A DNA stretch of 61,750 bases from Nocardia sp. MH4 (GTDB lineage Bacteria > Actinomycetota > Actinomycetes > Mycobacteriales > Mycobacteriaceae): positions 1-61,750 of the forward strand of contig NZ_LPNR01000085.1 in the NCBI RefSeq assembly GCF_019266065.1, written 5' to 3'. Below the pieces are notes generated by a model. The model saw only the letters and a program-made list of their open reading frames with translations, searched no databases and was not told the origin of the DNA. Below, in pieces: positions 25,342-34,983 of this stretch. A program made the position numbers and the translations under genes. The first letter of the stretch is position 1; every line of letters begins with the position of its first letter.

Positions 25342-26289
25342 ATGGCCGCACGGCAAGGCGAACCCGGATATTTCGCCGACGATTCGATGATTCGACGGGT
25401 GATGAGCAAGCGGGCGGTGGGGCTGACCTACGGCGTCCGGGCGCTGGTGATCGGCGCGGTGCACCCGCTGCTGTTCGTCGGCACCAGCGAGCACACCGCG
25501 CACCGCGCGACGCCCTACACCCGGCTGGCCATCACCGGTGCGCTGTTCGAGGCGGTCTTCCTCGGCAGCAAGGCCGAGGCCGACCGTGCCCTGGCCTTCA
25601 CCCGGCGCAAGCACGAGAAGGTGGTCGGCGCCCTGCCCGAGGACGCGGGCGCGCACTATCCGGCGGGCACCGCCTACGCCGCGCACGATCCGCACCTGAT
25701 GTTCATGACCATGGCCTTCACCTTCGACTCCGCCGAGGCGATGTACGACCGGCTGGTCCGCGAACTCACCGCCACCGAACGCGAGGACCTCTATCAGGAC
25801 TACGTTCGCTGGGGCGAGCTGTTCGGCATGCCGCGCGAGGCCGCGCCCGCCGACTACCCGGCCTTCCGCCGGTACTTCGACGACTACCTGAACTCGGCCG
25901 AGCTGTTCCTCACCGAGGAGGCCGATCTGGTCGGCTCGTATCTGGCGGGCCATCGCAAGGCCTATCGCTTGCGCCCGCCCGCCGAGCAGGTCGGCTCGGC
26001 GCTGTATCTGCTGGTGCAGGGCAGCCTGCCCGCCCGGATCCGGGACATGTACGGCATCGAGTGGGGGATCGCCGATCAGCTGGCCTACGGCGCGCTGTGC
26101 CGTAGCCTGCGGACCGCGCACGTCGCTCCGCCGCTGGCGCCCCGGGTGCTGGCCGGCGCGCTCGCCGGGCCGAGCACGCCCTCCTACCAGCTGCTGGCCC
26201 GCCGCGAACAGCGGATGGTCAAGGCGGGCAAGCCGAGTATGCCCGGCGTCGATCCGCGCAACTGGGTGCAGCGAAATGCCGCGGTGTGA
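25342..26289 (+). CDS. MpaB-like oxygenase (DUF2236)
   Basis: A 315-residue member of the DUF2236/MpaB family, related to the fungal mycophenolate pathway protein MpaB and rubber oxygenase (Lcp), whose members bind b-type haem. It has the family's N-terminal VGLTYGVRALVIGAVHPLLFVGTSEHTAHRATPYTRLAIT in pieces, a YDRLVREL helix, YFDDYLNS and an Arg-rich C-terminus. ATG 25342 is chosen for GAAGG at 6-nt spacing; ATG 25318 overlaps the operator. Probably induced when the divergent TetR protein releases the tandem operators. Substrate unknown, likely a lipid or terpenoid. Confidence 0.78.
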   Translation: MAARQGEPGYFADDSMIRRVMSKRAVGLTYGVRALVIGAVHPLLFVGTSEHTAHRATPYTRLAITGALFEAVFLGSKAEADRALAFTRRKHEKVVGALPEDAGAHYPAGTAYAAHDPHLMFMTMAFTFDSAEAMYDRLVRELTATEREDLYQDYVRWGELFGMPREAAPADYPAFRRYFDDYLNSAELFLTEEADLVGSYLAGHRKAYRLRPPAEQVGSALYLLVQGSLPARIRDMYGIEWGIADQLAYGALCRSLRTAHVAPPLAPRVLAGALAGPSTPSYQLLARREQRMVKAGKPSMPGVDPRNWVQRNAAV

Positions 26290-26321
26290 CCGGCGGGCCC
26301 GGAGGCGGTAGCGCAGTGTAA

Positions 26322-27419
<1,098 letters not shown>

Positions 27420-27460
27420 CCCGGTGTGCGCCTGCGGTTTCGGCCGAAAGGGCGCGTGCC

Positions 27461-28483
27461 ATGCAGCTCGTCGACAACATCTCGGCTGCGGTCGAGAAGC
27501 AGATCGGGCGCAGGCCCTGGCTGGATCATCTGGTCAGGGCCGGCGGTCGATTCCAGCGGCAGCGCGGTGACTACTTCGCCGCGGGCATCACGTACTTCAC
27601 TGTGCTGTCGCTGTTTCCGCTGCTGATGGTGGCGTTCTCGGTGGCCGGTTTCATCCTGGCCGGGCAGCCGGAGCTGCTCGCCCGGCTCCAGGAGAGCGTC
27701 GTGGAGAACATCCCGGGCTCCTTCGGCACCCAGATCAACGACCTGATCGATCAGGCGATCCGCTCGCGCGGCACGGTCGGTCTGCTCGGTCTGCTCGTCG
27801 GTCTGTACACCGGGCTCGGCTGGATCGCGAATCTGCGGGCCGCGCTCACCGAGCAGTGGGAGGTGCAGAGCCCCGAAAGTCCGTGGTGGCGTAGCAAACT
27901 GTCCGACCTCGGCGCGCTGATCGGCCTCGGCCTGGCGTTCGTGGTCTCGCTCGGGCTCTCGGCGCTCGCGTCGAGCGGGCTCGGCGCGCAGCTGCTCGCG
28001 CTCATCGGCGCCGATCATCTGCCCGGCGCGCCGGTGGTACTCGCGGTGGTGTCGATCGCGCTCGGTCTGCTCGCCTCGTGGGCGGTCTTCGCCTGGATGA
28101 TCGCCCGCCTGCCGCGCGAGCCGGTCTCGCTGCGCAGCGCGGCGCGCGCGGCGGCGCTGGCGGCGATCGCGTTCGAGATCTTCAAACAGATCGCCGCCAT
28201 CTACCTGCAGATGGTGCTGCGCAGTCCGGCGGGCGCGACGTTCGGCTCCATCATCGGTCTGATGGTGTTCAGCTACACCACCTACCGCATCCTGCTGTTC
28301 GCGACCGCCTGGGCGGCGACCTCGTCGGACAACGAACGCGATGCCGAGGTGGCGCCGCCGAACGCGGTGGTCATCCGGCCGCGCGTGGTCGATCGCGGCA
28401 TGTCGACCGGGGCGGGCGCCGCCTACTTCGGCGCGGGCGCGGTCGCCGCGCTGGCGCTGCTGGTGTTCGGCAGGCGCCGCTGA
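27461..28483 (+). CDS. YihY/BrkB family inner-membrane protein
   Basis: A 340-residue integral membrane protein with six main hydrophobic helices. Family marks are FQRQRGDYFAAGITYFTVLSLFPLLM split across helix 1, GLLGLLVGLYTGLGWIANLRAALTEQW, and IGLMVFSYTTYRILLFATAWAAT near the end. Despite the RNase BN/BrkB naming history, the family has no established activity. ATG 27461 is chosen at MQLVDNI. The last 20 codons encode a seventh short hydrophobic stretch (YFGAGAVAALALLVFG). It is convergent with the carboxypeptidase gene with one base between stops. Confidence 0.85.
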   Translation: MQLVDNISAAVEKQIGRRPWLDHLVRAGGRFQRQRGDYFAAGITYFTVLSLFPLLMVAFSVAGFILAGQPELLARLQESVVENIPGSFGTQINDLIDQAIRSRGTVGLLGLLVGLYTGLGWIANLRAALTEQWEVQSPESPWWRSKLSDLGALIGLGLAFVVSLGLSALASSGLGAQLLALIGADHLPGAPVVLAVVSIALGLLASWAVFAWMIARLPREPVSLRSAARAAALAAIAFEIFKQIAAIYLQMVLRSPAGATFGSIIGLMVFSYTTYRILLFATAWAATSSDNERDAEVAPPNAVVIRPRVVDRGMSTGAGAAYFGAGAVAALALLVFGRRR

Positions 28484-28495
28484 CTCAGCGCCTGC
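28470..28495. terminator. hairpin across two convergent stop codons
   Basis: GCAGGCGC (28470-28477) and GCGCCTGC (28488-28495) form an 8-bp stem whose loop contains the stop codons of both the YihY gene and the carboxypeptidase gene. It could terminate transcripts from both sides. Confidence 0.5.
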
Positions 28496-29795
28496 GCCGG
28501 TAGCTGCGCCGCGCCCACAGCAGCAGCGCCAGCACCACGATCGGCCCGCCGATCAGGGTCGCCACCCGCGCGGCGTGGTGTGGCTGCTGTTCGGGTTGGG
28601 CCTGCGTCCCGTCGGCGCGCGGCGGGGGCGTGGCCAGCGGCACGCTGGGATGCACTGCCGCGCTGCCGGACTCGGGCAGCTTGCCGATCCGGGCATCGGC
28701 GTCGAGCGCGAAACCGTAGTCGAGCAGCCGGGCCGCCTGTTCCCACGGCCGGATCGGGCGCACGTCGGCCTTGAGCAGGGTGACGACCAGCCGGTGCCCG
28801 TCACGCTCAGCGGCGGCGACGAAGGTCTGCCTGGCGTCGTCGGTGAAGCCGGTCTTGCCGCCGATCGCGCCCGCGTAGTTGTAGAGCAGCTGGTTGTCGT
28901 TGGCGATCGGGAAGCCGGGGTGGTCCTTGTCGTCGGGGATCTTCGGGTCGGCCGGGTAGCCGGGGAAGTCGGCCTGCTCGGTGTGGATGAGCTCGGCGAA
29001 CAGCGGGATGCTCATCGCCTCGCGGAACAGCACCGACAGGTCGTAGGCCGAGGTGCTCATGCCGGGGCCGTCCAGGCCGGACGGGGTCGCGGCGCGAGTG
29101 TCCAACGCGCGCAACGATTTCGCCACGTCGTTCATCTTCGCCACGGTGGCTTTGTCACCGCCGAGCTGGGTGGCGATCGCGTGCGCGGCGTCGTTGCCCG
29201 AACACATGATCAGCGCCTGCATGAGCTGGCGGTTGGTGTAGCGGCCGCCGGGCCCGATGCCGACCCTGGTGCCATCGACGTCGGCGTCGGCCTGGGTGCC
29301 GATCACGACCTTGTCCAGGTCGAGAGTGCGCAGCGCGACGATCGCCAGCGCCACTTTGATCGTGCTGGCGGGGCGGTAGCGCCCGTGCGGGTCCTTGCCC
29401 GCGAGCACGCGCCCGGTGTCGAGGTCGGAGACCATCCACGCGGTGGCCGAGATGTCGGCGGGCAGGGGTGGGGCGCCCTTGGGCAGCACGACGCCGCATT
29501 CGCTCATCCGGTCGCCGCCGATCGGGGCATCGGGCACCGGTAGCGCGCTCGGCGTCGGCTCGCCCGGCTCGGGCACCTCGGAGGCGTCGATCGGGGCGGG
29601 CGGTCGCGTCTGCTGCGGGCAGTCGTCGGTGTTCGGCGTGGTGAACGGGGGTGTGGTCGTCGTGCTCGGTCCGCTGCTCGGTGGCGCGTCGGAACCGGGG
29701 ACGGCGGTGGCGGCGGGGGCGCAGACCAGGGTGGCGGCGATCGCGGCGGCGCCGAGGGAGCTGGCGGCGCGGACGCCGAGTTCGCGGATCTTCAT
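28485..29795 (-). CDS. D-alanyl-D-alanine carboxypeptidase (PBP5-type, S11)
   Basis: A 436-residue exported penicillin-binding protein that trims the terminal D-Ala from peptidoglycan stem peptides. Signal peptide ~1-32, a Ser/Thr/Pro-rich linker to ~105, then the S11 domain with all three motifs: Ser144-x-x-Lys147 (STIK), Ser199-Gly-Asn201 and Lys314-Thr-Gly316. A C-terminal membrane helix (VATLIGGPIVVLALLLWA) with a poly-Arg tail anchors it. ATG 29795; GTG 29801 would add two residues. Resembles mycobacterial DacB. Confidence 0.92.
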   Translation of the reverse strand: MKIRELGVRAASSLGAAAIAATLVCAPAATAVPGSDAPPSSGPSTTTTPPFTTPNTDDCPQQTRPPAPIDASEVPEPGEPTPSALPVPDAPIGGDRMSECGVVLPKGAPPLPADISATAWMVSDLDTGRVLAGKDPHGRYRPASTIKVALAIVALRTLDLDKVVIGTQADADVDGTRVGIGPGGRYTNRQLMQALIMCSGNDAAHAIATQLGGDKATVAKMNDVAKSLRALDTRAATPSGLDGPGMSTSAYDLSVLFREAMSIPLFAELIHTEQADFPGYPADPKIPDDKDHPGFPIANDNQLLYNYAGAIGGKTGFTDDARQTFVAAAERDGHRLVVTLLKADVRPIRPWEQAARLLDYGFALDADARIGKLPESGSAAVHPSVPLATPPPRADGTQAQPEQQPHHAARVATLIGGPIVVLALLLWARRSYRRRR

Positions 29796-29850
29796 CGCCA
29801 CAGAGAGTAGCGAGCCCGCCGGGCGCCGGCGCAGCGGCCGGTGGCAAGTC

Positions 29851-29901
29851 TTGACATGATCTACTAAATGAGAGTTACTAGCAAATGACTGTAACTTTCA
29901 T
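29851..29901 (+). promoter_or_regulatory. promoter and 34-bp inverted-repeat operator of the MFS-tetR operon
   Basis: TTGACA at 29851-29856 is a consensus -35. Downstream, ATGAGAGTTAC (29868-29878) and GTAACTTTCAT (29891-29901) form an inverted repeat matching at 10 of 11 positions with a 12-nt spacer, lying over the -10/start region and just before the TTGGAGGAG ribosome site. It is the likely operator of the TetR protein encoded at 31418. The segment is AT-rich against its surroundings. Confidence 0.7.
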
Positions 29902-29913
29902 TTTGGAGGAGAT

Positions 29914-31428
29914 ATGCGGACGGAATCCCCCCGCCGCTGGCTCGCCCTCGGCGCCCTCGCCCTGGCGATGCTCACGATCGGCCTCGACGTCACCGTGCTG
30001 ACGGTGGCCCTGCCGACGCTCGCGGTCGACCTCGACGCGAATACCTCGGCGCTGCAATGGTTCAGCAGCGCCTACACCCTCGCGCTGGCCGCGCTGATGC
30101 TGCCCGCGGGCGCGCTGGGCGACCGCTACGGGCGCAAGAAGGTGCTGCTCGGCGCGCTCATCGCGTTCGGACTGGCCTCGCTGGCCTGCGCGTTCGCCGG
30201 CTCGGCCGGGCAGCTGATCGCCGCCAGGGTCGCGCTCGGCGTCGCCGCCGCGGCCATGATGCCGCTGTCGATGGCGGTGCTGCCGGTGCTGTTCACCGAG
30301 CCGGCGCAGCGTCAGCGTGCGCTGACGATCTGGGTCACCTCGACCGCCGTCGGCCTGCCGCTGGGGCCGATCCTCGGCGGCTGGCTGCTGCGGCACTTCT
30401 GGTGGGGCTCGGTGTTCCTGATCAATGTGCCGCTGGTGGTGCTCGGCGCGCTGGCGGTCGCGACCCTGGTGCCGGAATCACACGGCGACACCGGCTTTCG
30501 CATCGATCTGCTCGGCGCCGCGCTCTCGGCCGCGGGCATGCTCGGGCTGACCTACGGCTTCATCCGGATCGGTGACCGGGACTGGGCCGATGCCCTCGGC
30601 TGGCTCGCGGTGGCCGGTGGCGTCGTCGCGCTCGGCGCCTTCCTGTGGTGGCAGCGGCGGTGCGCGCACCCGCTCATCGATGTCGGTCTGTTCGCCGCTC
30701 CCGGATTCCGCTGGGGCACGGCATTTTCCCTCCTGGTCAGCTTCGCCATGTTCGGCATGTTCTTCACCGTCCCGCAGTACTTCCAGGCGGTGCTCGGGGT
30801 CGACGCGCTCGGCAGCGGCCTGCGACTGCTGCCGATGATCGGTGGCCTGGTGCTCGGCAGCAGGTTGGTCGACCTGCTGCTACCGCGCCTCGGGGTGCGC
30901 GTGGTGCTCACCGCCGGCTTCCTGGTCCTGGCGGGCGGGATCGGGCTCGGCGCGCTGACCAGGGTGGACAGCGGCTACGGGCCGACCGCCCTGTGGACGA
31001 CGGTGCTCGGCGCGGGCATGGGTCTGGTCATGCCGGCGGCGATGGGCCTGGCGATGGGGGAGCTCACCGCCGCCCGCGCCGGTTCGGGTTCGGCACTGCT
31101 GCAAGCACTCCGGCAGGCAGGCGGCACCATCGGCGTCGCCGTGCTCGGCACGGTGCTGGCCACCACGTACCGGACCGAACTCGGCGCGCTGAACCGGGAG
31201 CCGATCTCCGACGGGGTCAACGCGGGCGTGGCTGTCGCACACCGGACGGGCGATCCGGCGACGCTCGCCCAGGTGCAACAGGCCTTCGTCGCCGGCATGA
31301 ACACCATGCTCGGGGTATGCGCCGCGCTGTGCGTGGTGGCGGCCGCCGCGGCGGCGCTGGTACTGCGCGAGCGGGCGGCGGCACCGGCTGTCGCGCCGGA
31401 TACGGCAGAATCGATGCATGTCGGTTGA
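29914..31428 (+). CDS. MFS multidrug transporter, DHA2/EmrB-QacA type
   Basis: A 504-residue, 14-helix drug:H+ antiporter. It has LDVTVLTVALPTL (motif D1 of the DHA2 family) in helix 1, the loop 2-3 motif LGDRYGRKKVLL at ~70, and the antiporter motif C-like stretch VGLPLGPILGGWLL at ~147. AGGAGG lies 6 nt before ATG 29914. The end overlaps the TetR gene by 11 nt, so transporter and repressor are co-transcribed, a feedback arrangement typical of inducible efflux. Confidence 0.92.
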   Translation: MRTESPRRWLALGALALAMLTIGLDVTVLTVALPTLAVDLDANTSALQWFSSAYTLALAALMLPAGALGDRYGRKKVLLGALIAFGLASLACAFAGSAGQLIAARVALGVAAAAMMPLSMAVLPVLFTEPAQRQRALTIWVTSTAVGLPLGPILGGWLLRHFWWGSVFLINVPLVVLGALAVATLVPESHGDTGFRIDLLGAALSAAGMLGLTYGFIRIGDRDWADALGWLAVAGGVVALGAFLWWQRRCAHPLIDVGLFAAPGFRWGTAFSLLVSFAMFGMFFTVPQYFQAVLGVDALGSGLRLLPMIGGLVLGSRLVDLLLPRLGVRVVLTAGFLVLAGGIGLGALTRVDSGYGPTALWTTVLGAGMGLVMPAAMGLAMGELTAARAGSGSALLQALRQAGGTIGVAVLGTVLATTYRTELGALNREPISDGVNAGVAVAHRTGDPATLAQVQQAFVAGMNTMLGVCAALCVVAAAAAALVLRERAAAPAVAPDTAESMHVG

Positions 31429-32026
31429 GATGTCGCTGCGCGAGCGGAAGAAGGAGCGGACCCGCCGCACCATCCGGGTCGAGGCGTTCCGGCTGTTCCG
31501 GGAGCAGGGCTACACCGAGACCACGGTGGAACAGATCGCGGCGGCCGCCGAGATCTCGCCCAGCACCTTCTTCCGCTACTTCCCGACCAAGGAACAGCTC
31601 GTCATCGCCGACGACCAGGACGCGCTGATGATCGAGGCGCTGGCGGCGCAACCGCGCGGCCTGCATCCGCTGACCGCCTTCCGCAACGCCACCTCGGCGG
31701 TGTTCTCGGGCATGTCGCCCGCGGACATGGCCTTCGAGCAGGAACGGCACGCACTGCTGTACCACGTGCCGGAGCTGCGTCCGGCGATCGGCCTGGAATT
31801 CCAGCGCAGCATCGAATTGGCGGCGCAACTGCTGGCCGAATACACCGGCAGACCCGCCGACGATTTCGAGGTGCGGGTGGCCGCCGGCGCGATGATCGGC
31901 ACCATGCTGGCCATCGTGACCACCACGCCGGTCAACGCCGACAATGTCGGGCACGCCCTGCGCTTCCTGCAGGCGGGGCTGCCGTTCGGTCCGGATGACG
32001 CACCGAACGGCAGCGACCGGAGCTGA
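31418..32026 (+). CDS. TetR/AcrR family regulator of the MFS operon
   Basis: A 202-residue regulator. After a basic tail (RERKKERTRRTIR) the helix-turn-helix lies at ~34-58 (TETTVEQIAAAAEISPSTFFRYFPTKEQL). ATG 31418 is inside the end of the transporter gene. Predicted to bind the inverted repeat at 29868-29901 and repress its own operon, with an efflux substrate as inducer. Its stop abuts the convergent SnoaL-like gene. Confidence 0.9.
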   Translation: MSVEMSLRERKKERTRRTIRVEAFRLFREQGYTETTVEQIAAAAEISPSTFFRYFPTKEQLVIADDQDALMIEALAAQPRGLHPLTAFRNATSAVFSGMSPADMAFEQERHALLYHVPELRPAIGLEFQRSIELAAQLLAEYTGRPADDFEVRVAAGAMIGTMLAIVTTTPVNADNVGHALRFLQAGLPFGPDDAPNGSDRS

Positions 32027-32722
32027 CTACTCGCCCTTGCCGTGCTGCACGGGGCAGCCGTGGGCCAGCGGGCCGAGCAGCTTGTTGTTGTCGTAGAAGT
32101 GCTCCAGCTCGAGGATGCGCAGGTCTTCGCTGACCCGGGCGATGGTGACGCCGAACATCTCGATCTGCTCACCGGTGGGCTGGTGGCCCTTGTACTCGCC
32201 CTCGTACTTGCCCCAGTGCCGCCAGCGGAAGCTCACGGTCGGCGGGCCGGACAGCACCTCGATGACCTCCCAAAAGAAGCCGCCGGGAAACGCGGTGTGG
32301 AAGACGTGGTGCGAGGACTCGAAAGTCTCGTTCGCCGCCTCGTAGTACGGGTTGTCGCCGATCAGGATGTTGTAGCTGCCGATCCGGGCGAATTCCTCGG
32401 CATCCTGCCATTCGCCGCCGTTGACCCGGCCGCGGTACTGCTCGGCGACCACCGACAGCCAGGTGGCCGGATCGCCCTTGTGCGAGACCTCCATCTCGAA
32501 GACCTTCACCAGGTCCTCGACGATCGCCTCGAGCGAGCCGGGGGCGTGCTCGGTGGTGCGCTCGCGCGGGATCACCTCGTGGCTGAGTTCGTAGTCCGGG
32601 ACGTTGCCACGCCATTCCGTCGGTGCCGCCGCGGCGATCACCGCTTCGCGGCCCTGCAGCCACAGCGGGGCCTCCGGCTCGGGATTCTGCTCGGCTTGCG
32701 TATCTGTCACATCCACAGTCAT
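32027..32722 (-). CDS. SnoaL-like / ester cyclase family protein
   Basis: A 231-residue protein with a cystatin-like (NTF2/SnoaL) fold pattern: a helical N-terminus, FARIGSYNILIGDNPYYEAANETFESSHHVFHTAFP in two segments, VSFRWRHWGKYEGEYKGHQPTGEQIEMFGVTIARVSEDLRILELEHFYDNN typical of SnoaL polyketide cyclases and related hydrolases. No catalytic assignment is safe. It is 141 nt downstream of phhA on the same strand. That gap contains the word AACTGTG seen also in the phhA upstream repeat, so co-regulation is possible. Confidence 0.7.
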   Translation of the reverse strand: MTVDVTDTQAEQNPEPEAPLWLQGREAVIAAAAPTEWRGNVPDYELSHEVIPRERTTEHAPGSLEAIVEDLVKVFEMEVSHKGDPATWLSVVAEQYRGRVNGGEWQDAEEFARIGSYNILIGDNPYYEAANETFESSHHVFHTAFPGGFFWEVIEVLSGPPTVSFRWRHWGKYEGEYKGHQPTGEQIEMFGVTIARVSEDLRILELEHFYDNNKLLGPLAHGCPVQHGKGE

Positions 32723-32863
32723 TTTCGGTCTACCCGACCCTTTCGGAAAAGCTCGTAGAACCGGTCGAAGGTAACAGCGACCGCTCCGCCGCGCCTGCCG
32801 CGTCTCAGCAGATGAGAATTGCGAAATGTTGAACTGTGTTCTGTGACAACGTTTTCGGAATCG

Positions 32864-33760
32864 CTATGAGACGGCGTGCGGATGGTGTCCGAGTCTGGCG
32901 GGTGTCTCGTCGTCCATGGTCGCGAAGAATTCGCCGAGCACGCCGACGATCTGAGCCACCGAGTCCGCGCAGAACAACACCGGCTGGTAGTGGGTGATGT
33001 CGTAGTCGATGGTGCCCATCGCCGCGACGTCGAGCGGGCGTAGCCGGGCGTGCCGGAATTCGTCGATCTCGCCGAAGGAGGACAGCAACCCGGCGCCGTA
33101 ACAGCGGATCTCGTCGCCCTCGCGGACGACGCCGAACTCCATCGAGAACCAGAACACATCGGCCAGGAATTTCAGCGCCGTCTCGGTCTCCAAGCGCGCC
33201 ACCGCGGCGCCGACCGTCTCGTAGAGCGCGGCGAATTTCGGGCTCGCGATCTGGTTCGCGTGGCCGATGATCTCGTGGATCGCGTCGGGCTCCGGGGTGT
33301 AGAGCGGGGCCGAGTGGTGACGGATGTACTGGGTGGAGTGGAAGGTGCGCTCGGCGAAGGAACCGAAGAACTCGCGCAGCGGGACCAGTCCGGCGGCAGG
33401 CACGTAGCTGAAGCCGGTCAGCGGCGCGAGCAGCCGCGACACCTCGTCCAGCTGCGGGATGTGATCGCGCGGCAGGTCGAGCGCCGCCGCTGCCTCGCGC
33501 ACCTCGCCGCACGCGTAGATCTCGTGCTTGCGGGCCAGCTCGGCCGAGGCGATCCGCCACACCCGCTGCTCGTCGTCGGTGTAGTCGATCCGTGGAACGG
33601 GGGAGCCCGGCTGGTAGTCCAGCGCCATCGCGGCGATGGCGTTGCGGCGAGCGCGGTAGTCGCTGTCGTCGACGCCGGGATGATCCGCGCTCAGGTGCAC
33701 AGTGACATCGCCGTCGCGCTCGCGCGTGACCGGGGAGTACAGCTGCGCCTCGGTGAACAT
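32864..33760 (-). CDS. phhA: phenylalanine 4-monooxygenase
   Basis: A 298-residue pterin-dependent, non-haem iron enzyme hydroxylating phenylalanine to tyrosine. The 2-His-1-Glu iron site is visible: His162 and His167 in AIHEIIGHANQ and Glu208 in VFWFSMEFGVV. FHSTQYIRHHS (140-150) is the pterin/substrate region. ATG 33760 (MFTEAQLYSPVT) is where family homology begins; a longer frame to 33808 would run into the inverted repeat at 33809. It has no N-terminal ACT regulatory domain, as usual for bacteria. Confidence 0.93.
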   Translation of the reverse strand: MFTEAQLYSPVTRERDGDVTVHLSADHPGVDDSDYRARRNAIAAMALDYQPGSPVPRIDYTDDEQRVWRIASAELARKHEIYACGEVREAAAALDLPRDHIPQLDEVSRLLAPLTGFSYVPAAGLVPLREFFGSFAERTFHSTQYIRHHSAPLYTPEPDAIHEIIGHANQIASPKFAALYETVGAAVARLETETALKFLADVFWFSMEFGVVREGDEIRCYGAGLLSSFGEIDEFRHARLRPLDVAAMGTIDYDITHYQPVLFCADSVAQIVGVLGEFFATMDDETPARLGHHPHAVS

Positions 33761-33808
33761 GCCTCCAGGCAAGCACCGCGCGCTCCCGTCGACAACAACG
33801 ACGCGCAC

Positions 33809-33829
33809 AACTGCGCAAACTGCACAGTT
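33809..33829. promoter_or_regulatory. inverted repeat upstream of phhA
   Basis: A 21-bp imperfect palindrome (16 of 21 symmetric positions) with AACTG/CAGTT ends, 49 nt upstream of the phhA ATG. On the minus strand it contains AACTGTG, which recurs at 32832-32838 before the SnoaL-like gene. The remaining ~190 nt to 34017 show no other gene or clear signal. Confidence 0.5.
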
Positions 33830-34017
33830 CTCGTGGCGAAAGGCCGCTGTTTCCGGCGATCATCAGGGTTTTCTGCGCGCTTGCCTGCACGCGATCGCGA
33901 GGTTCCCGATCGGTTGCTGTGCGGGCTTGCGAACGCGGGTATTCGGTAACGACGCGGTGAATCGGCCGACGCGTCCGGCGCGAATAACGCAAGATTGCGA
34001 TCGACGAAGGAGGACGA

Positions 34018-34245
34018 TTGCGATCCCTGCGGATAGATCTCGATCAGCACCTGCTGGCCGCGGCGGCCGACATCATGGGCACCGCCGACAGCAACGCGAC
34101 CGTCAACGAGGCGTTGCGGCGCATCGTCGTGCACGAGCGTCAACTACGCAATCTCGAACGGCTGATGGCCGATTCGATCTTCAGCACCCCACGGGAGGAC
34201 GAGCGCGACGCGATGCTCGCCGCGGACGCGGTCGCCGAAGGATAG
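34018..34245 (+). CDS. orphan VapB-like ribbon-helix-helix antitoxin
   Basis: A 75-residue protein starting at TTG 34018, 4 nt after a perfect AAGGAGG (34007-34013). The N-terminal LRIDLDQHLLAAAADIMGT ... VNEALRRIVVHERQ pattern is the strand-helix-helix of VapB antitoxins (VapB type II family), with an acidic C-terminus that would normally wrap a PIN-domain toxin. No PIN/VapC toxin follows: the next gene is radC, 65 nt on. It may be a remnant or may act with a toxin elsewhere. Confidence 0.7.
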   Translation: MRSLRIDLDQHLLAAAADIMGTADSNATVNEALRRIVVHERQLRNLERLMADSIFSTPREDERDAMLAADAVAEG

Positions 34246-34310
34246 CTCGGGGCGAATGTGTCGGTACCCGCTGGGATCATCGGTCTCGTCGCCGATCCGC
34301 AGGGGGAACG

Positions 34311-34979
34311 ATGTCGGTACCGATCGCGAATCTGCCCGTCGCCCAACGCCCGCGTGAGCGCTTGCTGCTGCTCGGCCCGCACGCGCTCAGCGATGTCGAG
34401 CTGCTCGCGCTGCTGCTCGGGCAGGGCACGCGCGGGCAGTCCGCGCTCGAGCTCGCGGCGCACCTGCTGGGCGAGTACGGCGGATTGGCCGAGCTGGCCG
34501 CCGCCCGGCCGGAGGAACTGGCGCGCAGGGCGGGCATCGGACCCGCCAAAGCGGCGACGGTGATCGCCGCGTTCCATCTCGGCACCCGGTCGCGCACCAG
34601 CGAACCGGTGCCGCGGCTGCGCACCCCCGCCGACATCGCCCGCGTCGCGGTGCCGCTGTTCGCCGGCGCCAGGGTCGAACGCCTGCTCGTCCTGATCTGT
34701 GACACCCAGCATCGCCTGCGCCACCGCGCCTTCGTCGCCGAGGGCGCCATCGACCACGTCGCCGTCCCCGTCCGGGAGATCCTCAACACCGTCCTGCGCC
34801 ATGACGGCCGCGCCTTCGCCGTCGTCCACAACCACCCCTCCGGCGACCCCACCCCCAGCACCGACGACCGCCGCGCGGGCACCCTCCTGTCCCGCGCCGC
34901 CGACATCGTCGGCCTGCGCTACCTCGACCACCTCGTCATCGCCGGCGACTCCTGGACCACCGCCCCGCCCCTGGACTGA
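34311..34979 (+). CDS. radC: RadC family protein (JAB/MPN metallo-domain)
   Basis: A 222-residue protein with an N-terminal helix-hairpin-helix segment (RRAGIGPAKAATVIAAFHLG, ~65-85) and a JAB1/MPN domain containing the zinc motif HNHPSGDPTPSTDD near 176-189 and an upstream Glu in VREILNTVL. Despite the name, a role in DNA repair is not established; relatives occur near mobile DNA and in chromosomes alike. AGGGGGAA precedes ATG 34311. Its stop is 4 nt from the convergent DUF1444-like gene. Confidence 0.9.
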   Translation: MSVPIANLPVAQRPRERLLLLGPHALSDVELLALLLGQGTRGQSALELAAHLLGEYGGLAELAAARPEELARRAGIGPAKAATVIAAFHLGTRSRTSEPVPRLRTPADIARVAVPLFAGARVERLLVLICDTQHRLRHRAFVAEGAIDHVAVPVREILNTVLRHDGRAFAVVHNHPSGDPTPSTDDRRAGTLLSRAADIVGLRYLDHLVIAGDSWTTAPPLD

Positions 34980-34983
34980 CTCC

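Noticed and set aside
34246..34310. VapC toxin after the VapB-like gene
   Set aside because: Only 65 nt separate it from radC; no PIN domain or frame exists there.
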